Below, in pieces: positions 1 to 8,959 of a DNA stretch of 64,000 nt. The stretch comes from an uncultured Roseibium sp. (GTDB lineage Bacteria; Pseudomonadota; Alphaproteobacteria; Rhizobiales; Stappiaceae), in contig NZ_CANLVF010000005.1 of the NCBI RefSeq assembly GCF_947494555.1, positions 62,001-126,000 on the forward strand, read 5' to 3'. A program made the translations under genes and the position numbers. The notes beneath the pieces are model-generated. The model was given only the letters and a program-made list of their open reading frames with translations, did not search any database and was not told where the DNA came from. Position 1 is the stretch's first letter. The number at the start of each line of letters is the position of its first letter.

Positions 1-440
1 GTACGTCCATTTTCGTTCGTCGCACGAATTGACACCAGCCGACGCTTCTTTATTTGGAACTGGAAGTTTTCACGAGACGCTGAGAAACTTGAAACCCTCA
101 CTCCCGAGATAATGATATGTTCGTTCTGGGCTTCTTCAGCAAACAAAACTCACAGGAAGCCAATTCTCAGCGTTCAACTTTTGTTCGCACGGAGATCAAG
201 AACGAAAGTTTCATCAATTCTGCATTTCCCAGACAGTCAGCTTTTGATTGGAAACATAAACAATTGCAAAATTGGCACTTTCCACAATCAGGCCACACTT
301 TTGGTAAGGGAGAGGTCGAGAGTTCAAATCTCTCCGGCAGCATCATCGTATCCCAATAGCTTCAAAGACTTATTACTTTTCGGCATTGTCCTGATCAGCC
401 CCACCTGATTGATCCGTTTTGATTGTTAGCACTGCACTAC
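1..440. other. Intergenic, AT-richer DNA at probable island edge
   Basis: I see no convincing gene here. Short open frames exist but have no ribosome binding site and no recognisable protein features. The stretch is visibly AT-richer than the genes that follow. Its one clear feature is the tRNA-Thr 3' fragment at 301-342, listed separately. Confidence 0.5.
301..342 (+). repeat. tRNA-Thr(GGT) 3' fragment, probable att site
   Basis: The bases read as the 3' part of a threonine tRNA: anticodon loop TTGGTAA (301-307), 3' anticodon strand GGGAG (308-312), variable AGGTC, T arm GAGAG-TTCAAAT-CTCTC (318-334), 3' acceptor strand CGGCAGC and discriminator A (342). The 5' half, which should begin GCTGCCG and carry a D arm and the CTCCC anticodon strand, is absent upstream, and no CCA follows. 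Elements that integrate at tRNA 3' ends leave exactly this kind of duplicate at their distal end. With the fragment on the plus strand, the element and the intact tRNA would lie to the left of the window, and native chromosome would resume after about 342. Confidence 0.75.
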
Positions 441-1424
441 TCACCGCTCCGGCGGTGAAAAAGCAAGCAGCATTTGATCGAGCCCTTCATGCGCCACTGC
501 AACCATCTCTTCGGGGCTCAAACCCTGCGCACCCTGCCCGGTCTGGGCGACGCCCAGCTGACTTTCGCCAATCCTACGCCAGACGAAACAACTCTGAAAC
601 CGGTGCCCAACGCTTTGGCATAGAGCACCGTCTTGTGCATCACCAAATGACAATACGTCGCTGTCTTGCTCACGGTTGAACCACTGAAGATAATAGTCGA
701 TTTCAGACCTGTCATACCTGCCGATCTTCACAGTATCGAGCTGCTTCATCACTGAAGGATCCAAGTGTGAACAAAACGCACGCTTGTGCGTTCGACAGAC
801 AGCCTCGACGGTTTCCGCGTGTGAAACCGGTGTGATCCACAGCCTCGCCGTTTCTATCCGTTCGTCATGTCTACACAAACGAGCCAATGCAAGCTTGTCG
901 CCGGGCAATGATGAATAGCGAGCCTGAAACCGAAGACGCTCATCTCCTGCCTGCGTGCTGTCAAAACGAACGCGAAGCTCGGGGTAAACCCGATAGCTCA
1001 CGCCGCCCACCACATCCACATCAAGATGCGATGTTGCACACTCATTTTGTGGCACGGACTGATCCCATACCACATAGCCTGCAGCGACCAACCCCGGCAT
1101 CGCCGCTGCAACCAGCGTGAGCGCTCCACTGTGAGTGGTCAACCAACGGAACACAAGATGAGCGCTACCCACCCATAAAAACGTTGCGACGAGGGTCGCG
1201 CCCAAGTAGCTGCCGACCAGTATCGGCAGCAAACCCGCGTATTCTCGCCCCCACTCGGTGACCAAGCAGAGATATCCAAAGACTGCCAATGCCACGAAAA
1301 AAGGTAGCGCGAACAGAAGCTTCCGCCCCTTCAGAACAAATGCATAAGCAAAAGAAAAGCTTGAAAACAGAGCAAACCCGATCATCGCTAATGCGTCCAA
1401 AGTGCCGGGATAAATCGGAAACAA
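441..1424 (-). CDS. Unknown membrane protein, 327 aa
   Basis: I do not recognise this protein. The first 125 or so residues form about four hydrophobic segments (roughly 8-30, 34-53, 62-90 and 100-120). A soluble C-terminal half follows, with several cysteines (for example the C...RxCRHDERI and VCRTHKRAFC stretches) and a Pro/Glu-rich end. The topology suggests an inner-membrane anchored protein with a periplasmic domain. It stands alone, directly beside the presumed island border, and no neighbour helps to assign a role. It could be island cargo or the first native gene. Confidence 0.6.
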   Translation of the reverse strand: MFPIYPGTLDALAMIGFALFSSFSFAYAFVLKGRKLLFALPFFVALAVFGYLCLVTEWGREYAGLLPILVGSYLGATLVATFLWVGSAHLVFRWLTTHSGALTLVAAAMPGLVAAGYVVWDQSVPQNECATSHLDVDVVGGVSYRVYPELRVRFDSTQAGDERLRFQARYSSLPGDKLALARLCRHDERIETARLWITPVSHAETVEAVCRTHKRAFCSHLDPSVMKQLDTVKIGRYDRSEIDYYLQWFNREQDSDVLSFGDAQDGALCQSVGHRFQSCFVWRRIGESQLGVAQTGQGAQGLSPEEMVAVAHEGLDQMLLAFSPPER

Positions 1425-1726
1425 GAATACAACTCACGTTTAAAAATCCGAAGGCACCACACATTATGCGAGTGCCCCCTGTCAAGCATAGGTGCGGTAG
1501 CAAGCCGCAATCGCTACTGTATTGAGATCGCGGCGGCTATCAAGGAGCGCCAACTCGGAGCTCTTCAGCGGTCAAGTGCGGCGCCGCAGCGAACAAAAAT
1601 GTCGGCCTCGCTGCCAACAAGAAACGCCAATCGCTGAGGTCACAAGCACTTGATCCGGGATGCAAGCTGGGACACATTTGCTATCGTCTCCCCTGGCCAT
1701 TCATGGGGCTTTGGCTCCACTGAAGC
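1425..1726. other. Intergenic spacer
   Basis: About 300 bases between the unknown membrane protein and the end of the amidase gene. I see no gene, RNA or clear hairpin terminator. Confidence 0.4.
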
Positions 1727-3148
1727 TTACAATGTATCCCGCTCGAACAGTTTTTGCGCCATGACGCCAACGCGGGTCTCCACGGCTTCCAGCGCGTCGA
1801 GGATCAGGTCTTCGCGGAAGCGGCGTCCGACGATCTGGACGGCGACCGGCAGGCCCTCATGCATGCGGGGTGATACGATGCCGGCCGGAAGGCCCATGTA
1901 GTTCATGGCGAAGGACCAGATCCCACATCCGAGCACCTCCATAATGCCGTCTTTTCCTTCCGCATCCCGGTTCCAGGAGTAGGTCGGGGAAGGCAGAAAC
2001 GGGGTCAAGACGATCGGATAGTGTTCCAGCAACAGGTTCCACTGGCGTATGAAAAAGGACCGCCTTGCCATCTGGCGCAGCAGTTCCTCTTCCTCGAAGG
2101 GCGGAAAGAGTTCGAAATACTCGTCGAACATCCGATTGATTTCGCTGCTGCCATGCCTGCGAATATCGTCCAGCATCAGAACGCTCACCTCGCCCATCAA
2201 GGCGCGGTAGCCCGTTTCGCCAATCTCGCTGATGTCGGGCGTCTCGACTTCAACGACCTCATATCCGGCATCCGCCAGACAGTCGCGTGCTGTTTCAAGG
2301 GCCTGAACGATCGCCGGATGCACATCGAACTGATAGGTGTTCTTGGTGAAGCCGACCCTTACCGGTTTTTCCAATGCGGGGCCGTCAAACGGCACCGGAG
2401 CCTGCCAGGGATCGTTCGGGTCATAGGCTATCGCGGACCTCATCGCGAGACGGACATCGCGCACCTCGCGGCAGATGACGCCCTGTACCGACATCAGCTG
2501 CGCGAGCAGGCCGCGCTCCGCGCTCTGCGACGGGTTCCATGCAGGTGTGCGGCCAAGCCCCGGCTTGACGGTGACCGCACCCGTTGCGGCAGAGGGAAAG
2601 CGCAAGGATCCACCAATGTCATTGCCATGCGCAATCGGACCCATGCCGCTCATTACGGCGGTCGATGCGCCTCCGGACGAACCACCTGAGGAAGCCCAGT
2701 CATTCCACGGATTGAAGGTGCGCCCATGCAATTCATTGGTCGTCGTCGCGCGAAATGAAAATTCGGGTGTGTTCGTCCGGCCGATGACCACGGCACCGGC
2801 GTCGGTCAGGTTTTTGACAAAGGGCGCATCCGCCGGCGCGACAATGTCGTTGAATGCCTTGACGCCGTTTGAGGTTGATTTACCCTTCTGGTCGACATTG
2901 ATCTTGATGGTGACCGGCACACCGTGCAGCGGGCCGACCGGCCCGGATCCTTTGAGCTCAGCGTCAAGACCGCGCGCGCGCCCAATCGCCTCGTCCCCCA
3001 GATCATCGACCACGGCGTTGAGATGCCCGTTCACCTCACGCATGCGGACCACCGTCGCCGTCACGGCGGCTTCTGCCGAGACATCGCGATTTGCAACCCG
3101 ATCCGCGAGCTCACTCGCGCTCCATTGCCAGATTGGTTTTTCTGCCAT
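1727..3148 (-). CDS. Amidase signature family hydrolase
   Basis: This is a 473-residue member of the amidase signature family (GatA/AmiE-like, Ser-cisSer-Lys hydrolases). The Gly/Ser-rich signature ASSGGSSGGAS is at about 152-162. The expected catalytic residues are Lys82 (in VPVTIKIN), cis-Ser157 and nucleophile Ser181 (in GNDIGGSLRFPSA); the 24-residue spacing of the two serines fits the family. Length is normal and there is no signal peptide, so it is cytoplasmic. It hydrolyses an amide, but the substrate cannot be told from sequence. It is not GatA proper because no gatB or gatC lies nearby. It is on the same strand as the PfkB kinase upstream but about 200 bases away, so co-transcription is uncertain. 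Confidence 0.85.
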   Translation of the reverse strand: MAEKPIWQWSASELADRVANRDVSAEAAVTATVVRMREVNGHLNAVVDDLGDEAIGRARGLDAELKGSGPVGPLHGVPVTIKINVDQKGKSTSNGVKAFNDIVAPADAPFVKNLTDAGAVVIGRTNTPEFSFRATTTNELHGRTFNPWNDWASSGGSSGGASTAVMSGMGPIAHGNDIGGSLRFPSAATGAVTVKPGLGRTPAWNPSQSAERGLLAQLMSVQGVICREVRDVRLAMRSAIAYDPNDPWQAPVPFDGPALEKPVRVGFTKNTYQFDVHPAIVQALETARDCLADAGYEVVEVETPDISEIGETGYRALMGEVSVLMLDDIRRHGSSEINRMFDEYFELFPPFEEEELLRQMARRSFFIRQWNLLLEHYPIVLTPFLPSPTYSWNRDAEGKDGIMEVLGCGIWSFAMNYMGLPAGIVSPRMHEGLPVAVQIVGRRFREDLILDALEAVETRVGVMAQKLFERDTL

Positions 3149-3354
3149 GTATCAGGGGTTCCTTTGCATGCAGACGACATGCTCAATGGTCAGCGAGAAA
3201 TGATGAACACTATCCTTTTGGTCTTATAACAGTCGACCGGCAACAACAATGCGGATGGTGCCGCGATGCATCGCTCCTGCCGCGAAAGGCAGCGTCTTTC
3301 CTTTGGATTGGCCCTTTTCGTCAAGGCGGACCCAAACCGGTTGCGCCTCCGCTT

Positions 3355-4209
3355 TCATCTCCGTGTTTGCAACACATCTTCAACTTCTCGGGCGGTCGGA
3401 AATCGCCCGTCCCCGGTTCGCGATACAAACAGTGCCGCGGCCGCGTTTGAAAACTCAACAGCCTCCGGCTCGTTCAACTGCTTGGTAAATGCAAAGGCAA
3501 AGGCACCGTGCCAGACATCTCCGGCTCCCAACGTATCCAATGGTGTCACGCGCGGTGGAGCAAACCGGCTTCCATCGTGAAGCTCCACGCCGGCCGCCCC
3601 GCGAGTCACGCATGCCCAGGATTGGCTTTGCGCTGCGATTTCGGCCAGCGATGTGCCACCAAAATCAGACAACCCCTGCTCGGAAAGGGCAAGGTGGCTG
3701 ACAAACGGCAGGAGATCGCGCGGCACGGGAGCTTCGCCGTCCAGGACCGAGGGCTTGCTTTCCTCTTGCGCCTGTTGAAATAGCCTTCTCGCCAGAGTGC
3801 GACAGCGCGTGTCCGCCAGAACCGCGTCATAGTCTGGGAGATCCTCCGTCAAATCCACGTCGAGCAATCGATCCGACCTGTGATTGACGATGGTGCGCTC
3901 GCCATTCGAGGTGACGAACACCGCCGAGTGAGCCGTTGTCTCTCCCTTGAGAGTTTGAACCAGCGTGTGATCAATCCCGCGCAATGTCATTTGGCCGCGG
4001 AGAAACTGACCAAACAGATCGTCTCCAACGGCTCCTGCAAGGCGCGCCGTGCCGCCCAGTTTCGATACTGTCGTTGCCGCCAGCAATGCGCCGCCACCGG
4101 GCTGGAGCCGTGCGGTGCTCGCCCTCACCTTGCTGCCTTCCTCCGGAAAGGCGTCCAGGTCGTAAACCGCATCCAGTGTTATCAAGCCCGCGCAGATAAC
4201 AGTCGGCAT
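3355..4209 (-). CDS. PfkB-family carbohydrate kinase
   Basis: This is a ribokinase/PfkB-fold sugar kinase of about 284 residues. The N-terminal glycine-rich substrate region (LQPGGGALLAA, about 37-47) and the C-terminal ATP/anion-hole motif DTLGAGDVWHGAF (about 226-238, catalytic Asp near 232) are both clear. Two tandem ATG codons occur (4212 and 4209); the second leaves better room for the GGAGGC ribosome binding site. The gene is divergent from the DapA-family aldolase operon with about 90 bases between start codons, so it probably belongs to the same sugar-acid pathway, for example as a 2-keto-3-deoxy-sugar-acid kinase. The substrate is an inference; only the kinase family is seen directly. 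Confidence 0.85.
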   Translation of the reverse strand: MPTVICAGLITLDAVYDLDAFPEEGSKVRASTARLQPGGGALLAATTVSKLGGTARLAGAVGDDLFGQFLRGQMTLRGIDHTLVQTLKGETTAHSAVFVTSNGERTIVNHRSDRLLDVDLTEDLPDYDAVLADTRCRTLARRLFQQAQEESKPSVLDGEAPVPRDLLPFVSHLALSEQGLSDFGGTSLAEIAAQSQSWACVTRGAAGVELHDGSRFAPPRVTPLDTLGAGDVWHGAFAFAFTKQLNEPEAVEFSNAAAALFVSRTGDGRFPTAREVEDVLQTRR

Positions 4210-4246
4210 CATGCCTCCTCCAAATTTATAGGTAACATGTTAGTCT

Positions 4247-4270
4247 ATACATAATTAAAATGTCATGTAT
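4247..4270. promoter_or_regulatory. Possible GntR operator between divergent units
   Basis: Within the short spacer between the kinase and aldolase genes lies an imperfect dyad, ATACAT (4247-4252) and ATGTAT (4265-4270), in AT-rich DNA. GntR/FCD regulators often bind short palindromes in such divergent promoters, and one is encoded two genes downstream. The match is short, so this is only a candidate. Confidence 0.3.
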
Positions 4271-4298
4271 CATAGGAGAATTCACGTTAGGGAAACTG

Positions 4299-5165
4299 AT
4301 GGCACAATTCGGCATTCTGACAGCTTTGCTGACTCCATTCACGTCTGACGGTTCGATCGACGGGGACCGGCTTGCCGCTCATGCCGTTTCGGTCATCGAC
4401 CGGGGCGTGTCCGGCGTGACCTTGTTCGGCACGACAGGCGAAGGCGCTTCGATTGCCGCCAGCGAGCGGCGAGCCGGCATCAGCGCCCTCGTCGAGACCG
4501 GCGTCTCCGGCTGCCGCATTGTGTTGGGGGTTTATGGTGCGGCAACTGCGGATGTTGCTGCTCAAATCGATGAAGGGCTCCGTGCGGGCGTCACCCGTTT
4601 TCTGGTGCCTCCGCCCTACTATTTCAGCGGTGCTGAGGAAGATGGCGTCTTTCAATGGTTTGCCGAACTTCTTGCCTTGAGCGATCCAAAAGCCGGGATC
4701 ATTCTCTACAATATTCCGCAGGTCACTGGCGTCGGCGTTTCGCCGTCCCTCACCTGGCGTCTCAAGGAAACCCATCCTGATCGGATCATCGCCATCAAAG
4801 ACAGTTCCGGGGACTGGGCAAACGCGGAAAAACTGTTAGCCGGAAAGTCCGTGCCGGTTTTGGTTGGTGACGAGCGCTTGTTGCACAAGGCGGTTGCCAT
4901 GGGTTGTGTCGGGTCAATAACGGGCGTCGCCAATCTCTATCCGGAAAGGCTTTGCAACGTCATCGCCACGGCCAGCGAAGACACGATGCTTTCGCAAACA
5001 GTCGAGCGTATCGTTGCCCTGCCGATCATCCCGACACTGAAAGTTCTGCTGGCCGACGCATTGGATGATCCGGTCTGGGAAAACACGCGGGCGCCCTTGA
5101 CCCGGCTAACGGCGGAACAGAAATCCAAAATCCTGGCAGTGGCCGGAAGGGGCTTGGCCGCATGA
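4299..5165 (+). CDS. DapA/NanA/KDG-aldolase family enzyme
   Basis: This is a class I (Schiff-base) aldolase or synthase of the dihydrodipicolinate synthase superfamily, 288 residues. The GTTGEGAS phosphate/carboxylate loop is at about 44-51, the catalytic tyrosine is Tyr137 (YNIPQVTG), and the Schiff-base lysine is Lys167 (IAIKDSSGDW). An upstream ATG at 4260 exists but has no ribosome binding site; the ATG at 4299 follows AGGGA and starts the conserved FGILTALLTPF strand. The TRAP transporter, FCD regulator and divergent PfkB kinase point to catabolism of a keto-sugar acid (2-keto-3-deoxygluconate or sialic-acid type) rather than lysine synthesis. The exact substrate is inferred. The stop codon overlaps the next start. 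Confidence 0.85.
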   Translation: MAQFGILTALLTPFTSDGSIDGDRLAAHAVSVIDRGVSGVTLFGTTGEGASIAASERRAGISALVETGVSGCRIVLGVYGAATADVAAQIDEGLRAGVTRFLVPPPYYFSGAEEDGVFQWFAELLALSDPKAGIILYNIPQVTGVGVSPSLTWRLKETHPDRIIAIKDSSGDWANAEKLLAGKSVPVLVGDERLLHKAVAMGCVGSITGVANLYPERLCNVIATASEDTMLSQTVERIVALPIIPTLKVLLADALDDPVWENTRAPLTRLTAEQKSKILAVAGRGLAA

Positions 5166-5815
5166 GCAGGTCCGAACGCCGCCTCCGCGATGACGCTTAT
5201 TCCAGTTTCACCGAAAAGCTCCTGTCGCGTGACATTCAACCCGGGCAGATCGTGTCCCAACGCGAACTGGTCGAATTGACGGGCATGCCCCTGGGCGCAA
5301 TACGCGAAATGATCCCCCGGCTTGAGGCCGATGGTCTGATCCGCACTGTGCCCAAACGGGGTCTTCAGGTTCTCAATATCGATCTTGAACTGATCCGCAA
5401 TGCTTTCCAGTTGCGCAGGATCATCGAAAGCGAGGCTTTCGCGGTTTTCTGTAAAAATGCGCCCGATGCCGAGATCGCGCGCATCGCAAGCGAACACCGC
5501 AAGACATTGAGGGAAGCCAAGCGCGGTGTGACGCCGGAGCTGCTGTCGCGCGCTCAGCACATGGACTGGGCCTTCCATGATTTTGTGATCGATTTTCTGG
5601 GCAACCGGATCATCTCCGACATTCACCGCGTGAACGCGATCAAGATACGCCTGATCAGAAACTCCGACACCCGCATGCTGCCGGAATTGGTGGGCTCGGT
5701 GATGAGCGAGCACCTGGTGATCATCAACGCGCTTGAAAATCGCGACGTGGAGAAAACGGTTGAAGCTGTTCATGCACATGTGGACAGCGCAAAACGCCGG
5801 GCCCTTGGGGTTTGA
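5162..5815 (+). CDS. GntR-family (FCD) transcriptional regulator
   Basis: This is a 217-residue one-component regulator. An N-terminal winged helix-turn-helix (about 10-70, including the SQRELVELTGMPLGAIREMIPRL recognition segment) is joined to an all-helical FCD ligand-binding domain (about 80-210) with conserved metal or carboxylate ligands suggested by the D-x3-H pattern in MDWAFHDFVID. It overlaps the aldolase stop by four bases (ATGA), so the two are translationally coupled. Family members usually repress their own catabolic operon until a sugar acid binds. Here that would be the aldolase-regulator-TRAP unit and perhaps the divergent kinase. Confidence 0.85.
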   Translation: MSRSERRLRDDAYSSFTEKLLSRDIQPGQIVSQRELVELTGMPLGAIREMIPRLEADGLIRTVPKRGLQVLNIDLELIRNAFQLRRIIESEAFAVFCKNAPDAEIARIASEHRKTLREAKRGVTPELLSRAQHMDWAFHDFVIDFLGNRIISDIHRVNAIKIRLIRNSDTRMLPELVGSVMSEHLVIINALENRDVEKTVEAVHAHVDSAKRRALGV

Positions 5816-5859
5816 CGAAGAATGCGGGAAACACCGCAAATGACTGAGGAGGAAGTAAA

Positions 5860-6855
5860 ATGAAATCGTCTATTATTCTTAATGGCTTAGCTGCATTGAC
5901 GGCTTTGGCGATTACGGCGTCCGCAGTGGCTGACGACAAGGTTACGTTGCGCATGTCGACACCGGCATCGGAAACGGACCAGCGTTCCGTGGCCCTTGCC
6001 GAAGTGTTTGCACCGGAAGTCGCGGAGTTCGCGACATACGAGCCTCACTACAACGCGTCGCTGATCAAACAGAATTCGGAGCTGGAAGCCATCGCTTCAG
6101 GCGATCTGGAGATGTCGATCGCGTCCGCCCAGGAACTTGCACAATACTTCCCCGAGTTCTCGATTTTCGCGACCGGTTATGTGCACCAGGACGCCGACCA
6201 TCAGGTGCGTGTCTTCAACGATCCGCTGATGGATCCGTTCAAGCAGAAGGTGGAGGACGAGCTGGGCATCAAGCTGCTTGCCGTCATGTATCTGGGCCGC
6301 CGCCACGTCAATCTGCGACAAAGCAAGGATGAGCTGACGGTCATGACGCCGGCTGATCTGGCAGGCGTGAACCTGCGCATGCCGGGCACCGATGCCTGGC
6401 AGTTCCTGGGCAAGGCTTTGGGTGCAAATCCGACTCCCATGGCCTTCACAGAGGTTTATACCGCCTTGCAAACCGGTTCCGTCGATGGACAGGACAACCC
6501 GCTGCCGACAGTGGTGGATGCCAAGTTTTTCGAGGTCACCAACCAGATTGCACTGACATCGCATCTTGTGGACCTGAACTATGTGGCCTTCTCAAAGGCG
6601 GTCTGGGATAGTCTCACCCCCGAACAGCAGGCGAAAGTCCAGGCTGCAGCAGAGGCTGCCGCCGAAAGCGGCCGCAATGCCCAACTCCAGAAAGAAGCCG
6701 AACTCGTGTCGTTTCTGGAGGAAAAAGGCCTGTCTATTTACGAGCCGGACCTAAAGGCCTTCCGCGACCACGTTCAGTCGCAATACGTCGGTTCGGAGTT
6801 CGCGGCCTCCTGGCCTGACGGTGTGCTGGAAAAAATCAACGCACTCGGCAATTAA
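5860..6855 (+). CDS. TRAP transporter solute-binding protein (DctP-type)
   Basis: This is a 331-residue periplasmic binding protein of the DctP/TRAP family with a clear Sec signal peptide (first 24 residues, ending near SAVADD). The mid-region LRMPGTDAWQFLGKALGANPTPMAFTE matches the family signature in which an arginine (LRMPG) binds the substrate carboxylate, and the VDGQDNP stretch after TALQTGS is also typical. A strong ribosome binding site (GGAGGAAG) precedes the ATG. It delivers an organic acid, probably the substrate of the aldolase and kinase, to the permeases encoded next. Length is normal. Confidence 0.9.
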   Translation: MKSSIILNGLAALTALAITASAVADDKVTLRMSTPASETDQRSVALAEVFAPEVAEFATYEPHYNASLIKQNSELEAIASGDLEMSIASAQELAQYFPEFSIFATGYVHQDADHQVRVFNDPLMDPFKQKVEDELGIKLLAVMYLGRRHVNLRQSKDELTVMTPADLAGVNLRMPGTDAWQFLGKALGANPTPMAFTEVYTALQTGSVDGQDNPLPTVVDAKFFEVTNQIALTSHLVDLNYVAFSKAVWDSLTPEQQAKVQAAAEAAAESGRNAQLQKEAELVSFLEEKGLSIYEPDLKAFRDHVQSQYVGSEFAASWPDGVLEKINALGN

Positions 6856-6863
6856 CCCCGGTG

Positions 6864-6892
6864 GGGCAAGGATGGGAATTCCGTCCTTGCCC
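6864..6892 (+). promoter_or_regulatory. Hairpin between TRAP binding protein and permease genes
   Basis: A perfect 9-bp stem (GGGCAAGGA at 6864-6872, TCCTTGCCC at 6884-6892) can be extended inward by a T-G and two G-C pairs. No T run follows, so it is unlikely to be a full terminator. At this position in transport operons such hairpins commonly stabilise the upstream mRNA or attenuate transcription, giving more binding protein than permease. Confidence 0.55.
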
Positions 6893-6911
6893 AAATCGGC
6901 GAACGGCAAAC

Positions 6912-7475
6912 ATGAAACACATTACAGCAGGTCTGAAACATACGGCCCAGGCCGTCGCGGCTGCCATGATGGCGGTCATGTTCCTGACCTTCGTCCTTCA
7001 GATTTTCATCCGTTACTCGGCGCGCCTGGACTGGCTGCCCGATTATCTTCCCTTTCTTGAACCGACCCGGTTTGGCTGGACCCTGGAGCTCTGCCTGGTC
7101 TTGTGGCTTTGGCTGGTTTTCTGGGGCAATGCCTTTGTGGTTCGCGAGAGCGACCATGTCCGTTTCGATATCCTCTACAGCCGGGTGAGCCCGCAGACGC
7201 GGCGCCTCTTTGTGATTGTCTTCGGTTTGTGCATTGCCATTGGCCTTGCCGTTTCGATCGAGCCCACCTGGGCCAAGTTTTACATCTTGAGGCTCAAGAA
7301 GACCGCGACGCTGTCCTCCCTGTTCGGCGACTGGATCAGGATGCGCGACCTTTATGTGGTCTACATGCTGTTTCTTGGCGCTGTTTCGGCACGTTACTTC
7401 TGGATTGTTTGGCAAGCCTTCCGCCATGGCGTACCGGAACCCTCCGACCCCGATGGCGAGAGGCAGAGCGAATGA
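6912..7475 (+). CDS. TRAP transporter small permease (DctQ-type)
   Basis: This is the 187-residue small membrane subunit of a tripartite ATP-independent periplasmic transporter. Four hydrophobic helices are visible (about 10-32, 53-76, 95-115 and 140-165), with the usual LELCLVLWLWLVFWGNAFVVRE segment linking helix 2 to the conserved charged loop. I chose the ATG at 6912 because the in-frame GTG at 6861 lies in the hairpin. It forms the membrane complex with the large permease encoded next, whose start codon overlaps this stop. Confidence 0.85.
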   Translation: MKHITAGLKHTAQAVAAAMMAVMFLTFVLQIFIRYSARLDWLPDYLPFLEPTRFGWTLELCLVLWLWLVFWGNAFVVRESDHVRFDILYSRVSPQTRRLFVIVFGLCIAIGLAVSIEPTWAKFYILRLKKTATLSSLFGDWIRMRDLYVVYMLFLGAVSARYFWIVWQAFRHGVPEPSDPDGERQSE

Positions 7476-8767
7476 GTTTTCAGTTTCTGCTGTGCCTCGC
7501 GACGCTGTTTCTGCTGGCGGGCATCGGTGCACCAATCGCCTATGCCATTCTGGTGTCCTCACTTGTCTATCTGTTTGCTGCCGGACAGGACATTGGTCTT
7601 GCCGGGAAAGTGCTCATGGACGGGCTTTATTCCAGCTTTGTCTTACTGGCTGTTCCCTTGTTCATCGTCGCCGCAAACATCATGAATGCAGGGACGATCA
7701 GCGATCGGCTTCTGCAGTTTTGCATCGCCCTTGTCGGCCGCTTCCGCGGCGGGCTTGGCCACGTCAACATTGTTGCGTCTCTTATCTTTTCCGGAATGTC
7801 GGGATCCGCCGTGGCCGACGCGGCGGGGATCGGCAAGATCATTATCGAGATGATGACCAAAAGCGGTCACTACACGCGGGGCTATGCAGCCGCGATTACC
7901 GCTGCTTCTGCCACCATTGGGCCCATCATTCCCCCCTCGATCCCAATGGTGCTCTATGCGCTCGTCTCCAACACCTCGATCGGCTATCTGTTTCTTGGAG
8001 GAATTGTTCCGGGCCTGTTGATGGGCGCCGTCCTGATGGGGCTCAACGTCTGGCTCTCGCATCGCAGAAACTTCGCGCTGGAACCGGCGGTGCCCCTTGT
8101 CGAGCTGCCGCGGCTGACAGTCAATGCCTTTCCGGCCCTCCTGATGCCCGCGATCCTGCTCTACGGCATTTATGGCGGGGTCACGACCCCGACCGAAGCG
8201 GCTGCCGTTGCCGCCTTCTATGCGCTTCTCCTCGCAGGGCTTTTCTATCGAGCCCTGTCGCTGCGAAAGCTCTACGAGATCCTGGTGGAGAGCGCGCGTT
8301 CATCCGCGGCGGTGGGCATCGTGATCGGCGGCGCACTGATCCTGAATTATGTCGTCGCTTCGGAAAACATTCCGACACTCCTGGCGGCGCAGCTGGTGGG
8401 TTTGGACATTCACCCGCTGTTGTTCCTGGTCATGGTCAACATCCTGCTTCTGCTTCTGGGATGCGTCCTGGATGCAACAACGATCATCCTTGTGATCATT
8501 CCGCTATTCATACCGACATGCCGTGAGCTCGGCATTGACCTGGTTCACTTCGGCGTGGTGGCGGTCGTCAACTGCATGATCGGATTGATCACCCCGCCTT
8601 ATGGGATCCTTTTGTTCGTCATCAACGCGGTGACCCGTATTCCACTCAACGAAATTATCCGGGAGATCTGGCCGTTCCTGGCAGTTTTGCTGGCAGCGCT
8701 TTCCGCCCTGATCCTGTTTCCGGGGCTTGTACTATGGCTGCCTCGAGCATTTGGGTATGCGGGCTGA
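7472..8767 (+). CDS. TRAP transporter large permease (DctM-type)
   Basis: This is the 431-residue ion-coupled large subunit of the TRAP transporter. It has about a dozen hydrophobic segments and the family motifs FSGMSGSAVADAAGIG (about 110-125) and ATIGPIIPPSIPMVLYA (about 147-163). The ATG at 7472 overlaps the small-subunit stop by four bases (ATGA). A longer frame runs upstream, but its translation is the out-of-frame shadow of the small subunit. With its partners it imports an organic acid using a sodium or proton gradient. Confidence 0.9.
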   Translation: MSFQFLLCLATLFLLAGIGAPIAYAILVSSLVYLFAAGQDIGLAGKVLMDGLYSSFVLLAVPLFIVAANIMNAGTISDRLLQFCIALVGRFRGGLGHVNIVASLIFSGMSGSAVADAAGIGKIIIEMMTKSGHYTRGYAAAITAASATIGPIIPPSIPMVLYALVSNTSIGYLFLGGIVPGLLMGAVLMGLNVWLSHRRNFALEPAVPLVELPRLTVNAFPALLMPAILLYGIYGGVTTPTEAAAVAAFYALLLAGLFYRALSLRKLYEILVESARSSAAVGIVIGGALILNYVVASENIPTLLAAQLVGLDIHPLLFLVMVNILLLLLGCVLDATTIILVIIPLFIPTCRELGIDLVHFGVVAVVNCMIGLITPPYGILLFVINAVTRIPLNEIIREIWPFLAVLLAALSALILFPGLVLWLPRAFGYAG

Positions 8768-8959
8768 TCCGGGTTGATCTTGAAATTCCCGGCCGGGTCA
8801 ACCTGCTGAAGCTGACTCGCCCGGACCAGAGGTCATTTTTACTGGCTTCGCGTCTGCTCTATTGCGCGAGCCACTGTTGGTGTCTTTGAGCATCGACGTA
8901 ACGGCACTTCTTATTAGACTGGGCGGGTTCGTCGAAGGGTCTGCAGTGTTCGAGAAACT

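Noticed and set aside
112..408. Two overlapping short frames near the window start
   Set aside because: One runs through the tRNA fragment, neither has a ribosome binding site, and composition is not protein-like.
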